Shown here piece after piece: positions 1 to 6,203 of a DNA stretch of 10,292 nt. The stretch covers positions 1-10,292 of the forward strand of contig JAJYYW010000022.1 of assembly GCA_021800575.1 (NCBI GenBank). The letters are read 5' to 3'. The DNA is from a bacterium (lineage in GTDB: Bacteria; JAMCPX01). The stretch's first letter is position 1; every line of letters begins with the position of its first letter. The notes under the pieces are model-generated. The model did not search any database. It was not told the DNA's origin and saw only the letters and a list, made by a program, of their open reading frames with translations. Both the position numbers and the translations under genes were made by a program.

Positions 1-63
1 ATTGAATAATTTTTCGGAAAGAGCCTGTATAGGTTAAATAGCTTAAAACGATTGTTTCATTAA

Positions 64-152
64 GGAGAGGTGTCCGAGTGGTTGAAGGAGCACGCCTGGA
101 GAGCGTGTGTTCCGAGCAATCGGAACCGTGGGTTCGAATCCCACCCTCTCCG
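64..152 (+). tRNA. tRNA-Ser (anticodon GGA)
   Basis: The full cloverleaf can be folded by eye. The acceptor stem is GGAGAGG (64-70) with CCTCTCC (145-151), and the discriminator is G152. The anticodon stem is CACGC (91-95) with GCGTG (103-107), around the loop CTGGAGA, which places GGA at 98-100. A long variable arm, GTTCCG (109-114) with CGGAAC (121-126), marks a class II tRNA. The T-arm is GTGGG (128-132) with CCCAC (140-144) around TTCGAAT. The long variable arm together with GGA means serine, reading UCC and UCU codons. The 3' CCA is not encoded and must be added after transcription. The 63 bases upstream hold no convincing promoter: TTGAAT at 2-7 and TATAGG at 28-33 are 20 bases apart, which is too far. 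Confidence 0.97.
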
Positions 153-221
153 TATTCTTCATGAAGGATTCGAACGCCCCTGAACGCCGACCGAATAGGG
201 AGGAAGAGCCGCCTCGCATAC

Positions 222-249
222 TTGAACTCCTGCAAAATCCCGCTATAAT
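222..249 (+). promoter_or_regulatory. sigma70-like promoter giving a leaderless mRNA
   Basis: TTGAAC (222-227) and a perfect TATAAT (244-249) are 16 bases apart. Counting seven bases from the end of the -10 box puts the expected transcription start at 256, the A of the downstream ATG. No Shine-Dalgarno-like purine run lies just before the ATG. An in-frame TGA at 223-225 and the absence of any start codon between it and 256 rule out a longer protein. The rest of the gap between the tRNA and this gene (153-221) holds nothing recognised. Confidence 0.6.
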
Positions 250-255
250 AGTACT

Positions 256-1911
256 ATGGATATCATTTATATAACAGATGTTCACGGCGCACGCGCCCAC
301 ATGGAAAAAATGCTGGAAGTTACATTTGCGGACCTCTACATAGTCAGCGGTGATCTCATTTATTCCCCCTTTTACTCACCCGCGACCGGCATGAGATTTC
401 TTGAATTGCAGGAGGCCTTCCACCTGATGCGGCAAAAAGACGCTCCGGGAATGACCATAGAAGACTATATACGTTCCCGCCTGAACAATGGTCTGCCAAA
501 TTCCATGAAAAGCGAAGCCGAAGAGTATCTCAAGCTGTCGGACAGGGCATTGAGCGTCATGAAAGAAAAATACAAAAAAATGGAAACCCTGTTTTCCATG
601 GTGAGGAAGGCGCCGATCATCGTCCTGCCCGGGAACTACGATATGGACCTCGCCGATACTGCGCTCTCGGACAGACAGATCCACAAAAAAATCATTGAAA
701 TTGAGGGTCTGAAGATAGCGGGGTACGGTGGAGCCAATATGAGGACAGCCGGCATTCCGGAACATGGCATGGTAAAGTTCAGAGAATCTGACAGCTTTTC
801 AGAGCCGTACGATTTTTTCTCCCGGACAAAGCCCGATATTCTCGTCTGCCACCAGCCGCCGTACGGACACTTGGATCATATCGCTTCGTTCGGCTCCATA
901 GGGAGCTTCGGCATAGCCCGGGCAATAGAAGAGACGAACCCGCTCATTGTTTTAAGCGGCCATATTCATGAAAATTTCGGCTGTCTCTTTGACAATGGAA
1001 CCTACTACATCAACCCGTCGAATTTCGGTGCTGTCGAAACCATCGAGGGTAGATTCATGGACGGGGGGTACTACGCCAAGATCTCGATCGAAAACAAAAC
1101 CGTTGTGAAAGTCGTTCTCAAACGCGTTGAAGAATACAGGCCGTACGACATCGTTGATTTCATACCGGACGGTCACAGCCTCAAACAGGTCGTCCTCGAC
1201 GAGCAGCGCTACAACGATCTTAAGCACAATGTCCACGACAAGTTGTCCCGGGCCGTGCCCGTAACCCACGTGGAGGAGATTAAGCTCTTCAACGCGGTTA
1301 AACATTTCTTCCGCCATTACGAATCTCCCGAGACCAACGAGCGGATAAAGTTTTTAAAAAAAGTTGCGTTGATGATGGAGGATAAAGGGACCCCCATTGC
1401 CTTTGACCTCGTTGGTTCGACCCTGTTTGGCATGGCAGAAAAAGGATCGGATATAGATATCGTGGTCTATTATGTCGATACACCTTCGGCTCATGATGCA
1501 GATACCCGCATCGAGGAAAAGATTGCACAGTTCAGCACTATCCTCCGGAAACTCGGCAGTGACGAATACCCGGTTGAAATCGTCGATGCCATAAACCTGA
1601 AGGACGTTGAACAAGCTATTCTCCAGGAAGACTTTCAATCGACCGTAACGGGGAGGTTCATTTTTTACAGGGCAATTTGCCGGCCTGTGCACCACCGCCT
1701 CATCAGGAGCTACGAAGCCCTCCTGGACAGCAAAGAAGCCTACCGTAAGGAAATGGAAGCATCCATGAGAGACGTCATCAATACCCTGGTAAAAACGTCA
1801 CGGCATTTTGAATCATTCAGGAAATACGAAGCACGGCTCATCGACCTGAATGTCCCCATCCCCCAGCCGATTCGGAAACGGCTCAAACAGTATTTCCAGA
1901 TGGAGGAATAA
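256..1911 (+). CDS. metallophosphoesterase-nucleotidyltransferase fusion protein
   Basis: This 551-residue soluble protein joins two enzyme modules. Residues 1 to about 290 form a calcineurin-like metallophosphoesterase with its metal ligands in order: D8-x-H10, G32-D33, G126-N-Y-D129, H199 and G235-H-I-H238. GNYD replaces the usual GNHD, and about 90 largely helical residues separate the second and third motifs. Residues about 345-490 form a minimal DNA-polymerase-beta-type nucleotidyltransferase with G387-S388, G392 and S398-D-I-D401, followed by a possible third acidic residue at E441 or D444. The last 60 residues look helical. There is no signal peptide or membrane segment, so a cytoplasmic location is expected. 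The start is fixed because the first metal motif begins at residue 8 and no upstream start exists. The substrate is unknown. One module could add a nucleotide and the other remove a phosphate or nucleotide, but that is inference. The 3' end overlaps the convergent SNF2 gene by 29 bases. Confidence 0.85.
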   Translation: MDIIYITDVHGARAHMEKMLEVTFADLYIVSGDLIYSPFYSPATGMRFLELQEAFHLMRQKDAPGMTIEDYIRSRLNNGLPNSMKSEAEEYLKLSDRALSVMKEKYKKMETLFSMVRKAPIIVLPGNYDMDLADTALSDRQIHKKIIEIEGLKIAGYGGANMRTAGIPEHGMVKFRESDSFSEPYDFFSRTKPDILVCHQPPYGHLDHIASFGSIGSFGIARAIEETNPLIVLSGHIHENFGCLFDNGTYYINPSNFGAVETIEGRFMDGGYYAKISIENKTVVKVVLKRVEEYRPYDIVDFIPDGHSLKQVVLDEQRYNDLKHNVHDKLSRAVPVTHVEEIKLFNAVKHFFRHYESPETNERIKFLKKVALMMEDKGTPIAFDLVGSTLFGMAEKGSDIDIVVYYVDTPSAHDADTRIEEKIAQFSTILRKLGSDEYPVEIVDAINLKDVEQAILQEDFQSTVTGRFIFYRAICRPVHHRLIRSYEALLDSKEAYRKEMEASMRDVINTLVKTSRHFESFRKYEARLIDLNVPIPQPIRKRLKQYFQMEE

Positions 1912-4615
1912 CGGGACCCTGGAGGAGTTCTATGAGTTCGGACCTCGACAGTTTTTTCAGGAGCGCATCGTCGCTCTCGACGATACTGTTCATGAGGGAT
2001 GATTTACGCCGGATGATGGTATCGATTTTTTCTTCGAGCGTCCCGCGGGTGATGAGCTTGAAAACCTGGACGCTCTTTTTTTGTCCTATCCGGTGTACCC
2101 GGTCTGTCGCCTGATCTTCCCGTGCTGCGTTCCACCACCGGTCGTAGTGGATGACGACGGACGCTGATGTCAAATCGATACCCAGCCCGCCGGCCAGCAG
2201 ACTTCCGACAAACACCCTGCAATCGGGATCGTCCTGAAACTTCTCTATGACATCTGCACGGTTTCGCGTGGAGCCGCGCAGTGATGAAAAGGATATGCGC
2301 CGGGATGTCAGCCACTGCTCTATCAACGAGAGCATATCGAGGTACTGGCTGAACACGACGATCTTTTCACCGGAATCTATAGCCTCGTTCATGATCTCCT
2401 TGAACAGTTCGAATTTTGCAGAGGTCACGGTGGGTGCAGGGGCACGGGAAACCAGCACGGGATGGTCGCACAGCCGTTTGAGCTTTGTTATCAGCGCAAA
2501 GATGTGCAGGTAGTCAACCGGTTTTGATTCGTCGCTCAGTTTCTTTATCAGCGCTTTCCCCCCCGCATCCGCCAGCTTCTTGTAGAGAGCCACCTGGTGC
2601 TGGCTGAGCGTGCAGTAGCGTACGTCCTCCACTTTGGCGGGCAGATCGTTGAGCACATCGGACTTCAATCTCCGCAATTTGAACGGATGGATGACCTTCT
2701 TCAGCATCTGTATCCTGCCGGTATCATGGTACCGGGTGATAGGAATCTCGTAGTCCTGCACAAATTTTCTGAGGGGCCCAAGATAACCGGGAAGCAAAAA
2801 ATCGAAGATCGCCCACAACTCCGTGAGCCTGTTTTCCAGGGGCGTACCGGTCAGAGCGAGCCGGTAGCGGGCAGAAAGGCGCCTGGACGATGTGAATGCC
2901 TTGGTCGCATAGTTTTTTATCTTCTGTGCCTCATCGAGGATGACATATTCCCAGTGCTGTTGAGATAACGTATCGATATCCCGCACCAGCACCGTATAGG
3001 TGGTCAGGACCACGTGATACGGCTTGTGCACATCCAGTGACCGTGTCGTATCGTAGTACCTGTTGATCGTCATCCACGGGATATATTCATGCAGCTTCGA
3101 TTCCCAGTGATCCATCACGGATGTCGGAGCGACAATGAGGGAAGGCTGTGATACGCCATTCCCATAAATGGCCGAGAGCAATGCCATGGTCTGATGCGTC
3201 TTGCCAAGCCCCATCTCGTCTGCAAGCACGCCGCTGAGACGATGTGTGTATAGATAATACAGCCAGTCATAGCCCGCCTTCTGGTAGTCCCTCAATAGAC
3301 CCTGCATGTCATGGGGCAGCGGGGCGCTTTCGGGATCTTCCAGACGGTTTAAGATTGAAAAATAACGTTGCACCGGAGACGGTTCTTCCAGTACAACGCC
3401 ATCCTGCAGTTCTGCCCGCAGCCTCGCATAGGATAGCCTGGATACCCTGACCCTGCCCTGCTCTATGGTTCCCGCACCCTTCCATGCTTTTAACACATCA
3501 TCGGGTATATGAATCCAGTCGCTTCCTTTTCTAATAAATCCGTGCTGCCTGTCCAGGCTGACCAGATCATCGATACCCAATACTATTCCCGACGATTCAT
3601 AATACGGCGCAAGATAAAGCCAGTCGCCTGCATCTACGACACGAATGGTACTGAGTGCCGGCGCCGGGAGAACACGGGTATTCTTTACCCGATCAGACGG
3701 GATAAAGCCCTTGTGTTGTCCGAGGACCGGCATCGCATAGGTAAAAAAATCAATGATATCGGTTCCCGCATACAGGAGGGGTTTTTCGTTCCTGAAATAG
3801 GGCGAGAATTCTTCCGGCATGGGTTCTATCATAAGGTAGGCGCTGCCGGACCAAAGCCATGAATCACTCAGTACGGTATACTGCGGATCATCCCGTGCTA
3901 TAAATCTTTGATCATCATGATCATCCCGTATCCTGTACCCCGGGGTCAAACGAAGCCTGTCCTGTTCATCATAATCGGCATGCAGCGCATAGGAGACCTT
4001 GTGTTTCAGGAAATGAATCCGGGAGGCCTGTTCGGTAAAGCTCACGCCGGGAATCGATCGTAATCGCTGGAGCATCTCGGGACTCTCATACGCAGGCACG
4101 ATCAATACCGCGGTTCTCTCCTTTGATTCGGAGTGCAGTGTGATCGTAATCCTCGGTCCTTTGATTTCAAGATCGACGGACGGATGGAGAGGCTCTGAGA
4201 GTGAAAACCACGAGGAGAGAATCCCGGTCAGAGGATTCAACGGAATAACACGCGCACCCTGCCCGTCCGGTACGGCCTGTTCCCGGATCGCGTGGGACAC
4301 ATCATAATATCCGGCATCCCTCTGCTGGATCCAGGTCAGCACGACAGCAACGATGTGCTTGCAAACCCACCCCCACCGGGACGAGTACGGACAGGAACAG
4401 GTCATGCCGGATATATGGTTCTCGGATTCAACGATGTGTACCTGATACGGATAATTGGCTGTCCCACGAACGGCTGCCGAAATAGTATAATCGCTGTGGT
4501 TGAATGATAACACGGCGTTCTTTCTGAAATACTGGTACCCGCGCTGCCATATTTCCCGTGTCACAACAGCCTGGATCTGTTCCTGCGTTATCGTTTTCAA
4601 CGTCGAAGCTATCAT
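1883..4615 (-). CDS. SNF2/Rad54-family DNA translocase with N-terminal SWIM zinc finger
   Basis: This 910-residue ATP-driven DNA translocase is of the bacterial SWIM-SNF2 type. The N-terminus carries a SWIM zinc finger, C73-x-C75, C85-x-H87, a DNA- or protein-binding module. A long middle part (about 130-420) matches in position the SNF2-associated domain found in bacterial members. The RecA-like lobes follow: motif I D466EMGLGKT473, motif Ia around residue 495 (LIVAPTS), motif II D561-E-A-Q, motif III LTGTP (588-592), motif IV at about 751-768 (KIVVFSQYLD), motif V at about 803-816 and motif VI with DRVHRIGQ (838-845). All catalytic motifs are intact and the length is normal for the family. 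Proteins of this type remodel protein-DNA complexes and are not expected to be true strand-separating helicases; the specific role here is unknown. The ATG is the only start between an in-frame stop at 4634-4636 and the SWIM motif. No Shine-Dalgarno is visible. Confidence 0.92.
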   Translation of the reverse strand: MIASTLKTITQEQIQAVVTREIWQRGYQYFRKNAVLSFNHSDYTISAAVRGTANYPYQVHIVESENHISGMTCSCPYSSRWGWVCKHIVAVVLTWIQQRDAGYYDVSHAIREQAVPDGQGARVIPLNPLTGILSSWFSLSEPLHPSVDLEIKGPRITITLHSESKERTAVLIVPAYESPEMLQRLRSIPGVSFTEQASRIHFLKHKVSYALHADYDEQDRLRLTPGYRIRDDHDDQRFIARDDPQYTVLSDSWLWSGSAYLMIEPMPEEFSPYFRNEKPLLYAGTDIIDFFTYAMPVLGQHKGFIPSDRVKNTRVLPAPALSTIRVVDAGDWLYLAPYYESSGIVLGIDDLVSLDRQHGFIRKGSDWIHIPDDVLKAWKGAGTIEQGRVRVSRLSYARLRAELQDGVVLEEPSPVQRYFSILNRLEDPESAPLPHDMQGLLRDYQKAGYDWLYYLYTHRLSGVLADEMGLGKTHQTMALLSAIYGNGVSQPSLIVAPTSVMDHWESKLHEYIPWMTINRYYDTTRSLDVHKPYHVVLTTYTVLVRDIDTLSQQHWEYVILDEAQKIKNYATKAFTSSRRLSARYRLALTGTPLENRLTELWAIFDFLLPGYLGPLRKFVQDYEIPITRYHDTGRIQMLKKVIHPFKLRRLKSDVLNDLPAKVEDVRYCTLSQHQVALYKKLADAGGKALIKKLSDESKPVDYLHIFALITKLKRLCDHPVLVSRAPAPTVTSAKFELFKEIMNEAIDSGEKIVVFSQYLDMLSLIEQWLTSRRISFSSLRGSTRNRADVIEKFQDDPDCRVFVGSLLAGGLGIDLTSASVVIHYDRWWNAAREDQATDRVHRIGQKKSVQVFKLITRGTLEEKIDTIIRRKSSLMNSIVESDDALLKKLSRSELIELLQGPVIPPSGNTV

Positions 4616-4627
4616 AGCAAAGATTTC

Positions 4628-4655
4628 ATAATATCATGAAACGAAAAGATGTCAA
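4628..4655 (-). promoter_or_regulatory. strong sigma70-like promoter of the SNF2 gene
   Basis: Read on the minus strand, a perfect TTGACA (4655-4650) and TATTAT (4633-4628, five of six consensus bases) are 16 bases apart. The expected transcription start is near 4621, leaving a leader of only about 3-9 bases before the ATG at 4615. An inverted repeat, TTTCAT (4624-4629) with ATGAAA (4636-4641), overlaps the -10 box and could be an operator; that part is speculation. Confidence 0.65.
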
Positions 4656-4657
4656 AT

Positions 4658-4692
4658 TGAAGAACCGCGCTGTCAACAGCGTGGATTCTTCA
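4658..4692. repeat. long imperfect palindrome next to the SNF2 promoter
   Basis: Bases 4658-4672 pair with 4677-4692 to give a 15-base-pair stem with one bulged A (4685), one G-T wobble (4667 with 4682) and a TCAA loop (4673-4676). It begins two bases beyond the -35 box of the SNF2 promoter. No T-run follows on either strand, so it is not an ordinary intrinsic terminator. It could be an operator, a repetitive extragenic palindrome or part of a decayed mobile element end. The pairing is seen directly; the function is unknown. Confidence 0.7.
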
Positions 4693-4884
4693 TCGGTTTG
4701 GAATATGTTAATCGTATAGTTCGCCTTGACCCCGCTATAAATAGCGGGGATTGCGGCGGACACCCGTTCAAGACAGGACGGCTATCGGTGTGCGGACACA
4801 GTGTACAGCTACGGCTCCCTGCTGAAACAGAATATCCGCCTGCAGAGAACCACAGCTGGCATTCCTGGAGCCGTGGCCTGGTTA
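4693..4884. other. hairpin-rich intergenic stretch, possibly a decayed IS200/IS605-type end
   Basis: No gene is supported here, but the stretch is full of inverted repeats. The strongest is at 4730-4749, a perfect eight-base-pair stem CCCCGCTA/TAGCGGGG with a TAAA loop. A weaker one lies at about 4849-4875, where CCAC-x-GCT pairs with AGC-x-GTGG. On the minus strand the strong hairpin is followed at once by TCAA, and on the plus strand it is preceded by TTGA. This arrangement is reminiscent of the ends of IS200/IS605-family elements and their TnpB genes. Open frames of about 70 codons exist on both strands (a TTG-started one on plus at 4698-4907, and one on minus ending at 4673), but neither resembles a known protein convincingly. 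A structured RNA is the other possibility. The mobile-element reading is an inference made from memory of such ends. Confidence 0.35.
4730..4749. repeat. perfect inverted repeat with TAAA loop
   Basis: CCCCGCTA (4730-4737) pairs with TAGCGGGG (4742-4749) without mismatch around TAAA. The flanking bases are TTGA on the left and ATTG on the right. Neither side carries a T-run, so an intrinsic terminator is unlikely in either direction. Confidence 0.75.
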
Positions 4885-4971
4885 TTACCGGGGTTGTTCC
4901 CCGATAGGGTCGAGATAGACCGGAAGCCTTGAAAAACTGTCAAGGACGACCTCTACGCCTGCACCGCTCAG
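4885..4971 (-). pseudogene. in-frame C-terminal continuation of the tandem HAD protein beyond a TAA stop
   Basis: After the TAA at 4974-4972 the same frame stays open for 28 codons to a TAA at 4887-4885, directly followed by a second TAA. It reads LS, then GAGVEVVLDSFSRLPVYL, then DPIGEQPR. Phosphoglycolate-phosphatase-type HAD proteins normally end with a segment of the form (E/D)EL...AGAD-hydrophobics-DS-x-x-ELP, so the match follows directly on the GVATG strand that precedes the stop. I infer that the ancestral protein was about 429 residues long and that the TAA is a nonsense change (for example from GAA, CAA or TTA), a sequencing error or a readthrough site. Confidence 0.65.
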
Positions 4972-6174
4972 TTAGGCGTACGGAGCAGGACCGGTCGCGA
5001 CACCGATAAACCTCATGCCTGCCTGGGCCGCTGCCTGCGCATCGATCAGAGAATCACCGATGTAGACAACGTCATCCGCCGGCAGTCCGAATTCAGCGAC
5101 TACCTTTTCGAGGGTATCCGGATACGGTTTACTGCGCAACCCGTCCCCGACACCGATGATATGCCTGAAATATTTTCCGATCCCAAGATGTTCAAGCAGG
5201 GAACGTGAATATTTCCCGAGCTTGTTGGTTGAAACACCCAGCAGATATCCCCGGTGATGCAGTTGTTTGATAACCAGCTCGACATCCTGCAAAAGCTTTG
5301 TTTTTTTGAGATAGATTTCCTGGTAATGGGAGCGGAACACCTCAACAGCGTGAACCGGATCGGCGACACCATCAATGGTGCGCATTACTTCTTCGAGCGG
5401 TACGCCGATGGTCTTCATAACATCCTCATAGGTATACTGCCTGAGACCGAGCTTATCCATGGTAAAATTAAAACTCTCGTATATCGCGGAAAAAGAATCG
5501 ATCAGGGTTCCGTCGAGATCAAAGATAACCCCTTTGTACTGCCTGCGGATCGTGTTCACGATGTCCCCGTAATTGTCGTACGAGAACGAGGGTATTTTAT
5601 GGTCATTGCAGTACGATTTCAGCATTGACCGCGCAAAAACGATATCCGCCTCGGGGACTGCATCAATATCCGAATAACCGTTCCCGATATAGAGGATCCG
5701 GTCGAAATAGGGCTTCAATGCCCGGACGATCTTTTTTTTACACACCCCGGAGAATGAACACTCGTTGTCCTGGAAAGGAAAATCCATGGACACTTTGCTG
5801 CCGTTGTCCCGCATGGTATTGGCAAATATGCAGACACCGTCTTCCACCCCGTGGTGTCTGAGCGTCTCCTCGATCAGGAGATCAAACCCGTCACTGATGA
5901 TAACATGGACTATGTCCTGACGGTTGACGAATTCCAGAAAAGGAACGAACTGTTCATCGATGGCTGACTGTTTCACATAAAAATCCCTGATAACATTGAA
6001 TGACAGCCCCTCAACGTCGAGCAATTTTCTGTACACATCCGGGACGCTCAGGCTGTTCCTGACGAACTTCTCCCTGAGGTCTGCATAGTTCTCTATGATT
6101 TTACCGAATTCTTCTCCCAGGTCTTTCCGGTTGATCGTACCGTCAAAATCGCTCACGATGAGTATTTTTTTCAT
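4972..6174 (-). CDS. tandem HAD-superfamily phosphatase (SerB/MtnX-like plus phosphoglycolate-phosphatase-like)
   Basis: This 400-residue cytoplasmic protein holds two complete HAD phosphatase modules. The first (1 to about 210) has D9-F-D11-G-T, a second motif at S94-D-G, a basic stretch K146-K-K148 just after C145, and G164-N-G-Y-S-D169-I-D171. It resembles the phosphoserine phosphatase/MtnX group. The second (about 214-400) has D219-L-D221-G-T, S315-T-N317, K349-P and G373-D-S-x-x-D378 followed by AAxxAGM, the hallmark of phosphoglycolate-phosphatase-like enzymes. Both nucleophile aspartates are present, so both halves are probably active on small phosphomonoesters; the substrates cannot be read from the sequence. 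The start is natural, with the first motif at residue 9; the ribosome site is weak. It lies 29 bases after ccsA in the same direction, so co-transcription is likely. The C-terminus appears cut short by a TAA, and a TACGCCT (4954-4960)/AGGCGTA (4974-4980) stem overlaps that stop. Confidence 0.88.
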   Translation of the reverse strand: MKKILIVSDFDGTINRKDLGEEFGKIIENYADLREKFVRNSLSVPDVYRKLLDVEGLSFNVIRDFYVKQSAIDEQFVPFLEFVNRQDIVHVIISDGFDLLIEETLRHHGVEDGVCIFANTMRDNGSKVSMDFPFQDNECSFSGVCKKKIVRALKPYFDRILYIGNGYSDIDAVPEADIVFARSMLKSYCNDHKIPSFSYDNYGDIVNTIRRQYKGVIFDLDGTLIDSFSAIYESFNFTMDKLGLRQYTYEDVMKTIGVPLEEVMRTIDGVADPVHAVEVFRSHYQEIYLKKTKLLQDVELVIKQLHHRGYLLGVSTNKLGKYSRSLLEHLGIGKYFRHIIGVGDGLRSKPYPDTLEKVVAEFGLPADDVVYIGDSLIDAQAAAQAGMRFIGVATGPAPYA

Positions 6175-6203
6175 AATCCAGGGCTCTCTGTCCCCGCCCG
6201 GTC

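Noticed and set aside
2-33. tRNA promoter from TTGAAT and TATAGG
   Set aside because: The spacer is 20 bases and the -10 match is poor; the real promoter may lie to the left of the window.
165-200. A second tRNA or tRNA fragment suggested by GATTCGAACGCCC after the tRNA-Ser
   Set aside because: It resembles a T-loop, but no acceptor or anticodon arms can be paired around it on either strand.
43-300. Minus-strand open frame of 85 codons at the left end
   Set aside because: It runs straight through the antisense of the tRNA-Ser; its peptide comes from the T-arm and variable arm and is a classic false gene call.
256-4615. A defence island made of the nucleotidyltransferase fusion and the SNF2 helicase
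   Set aside because: SNF2-like proteins and nucleotidyltransferases occur in defence systems, but the two genes are convergent rather than an operon, each has its own promoter, and no nuclease, methylase or HEPN partner is nearby.
4889-4903. CGGGG/CCCCG hairpin as terminator of the HAD operon
   Set aside because: The stem is only five pairs and no T-run follows on either strand.
4698-4907. TTG-started plus-strand open frame of 69 codons
   Set aside because: It runs through several strong inverted repeats and the tail of the HAD frame on the other strand, has no ribosome site and shows no recognisable domain.
4927-4945. CCTTGA/TCAAGG hairpin as terminator of the HAD operon
   Set aside because: The T-run lies in the loop rather than after the stem, and the sequence fits the continued HAD reading frame.
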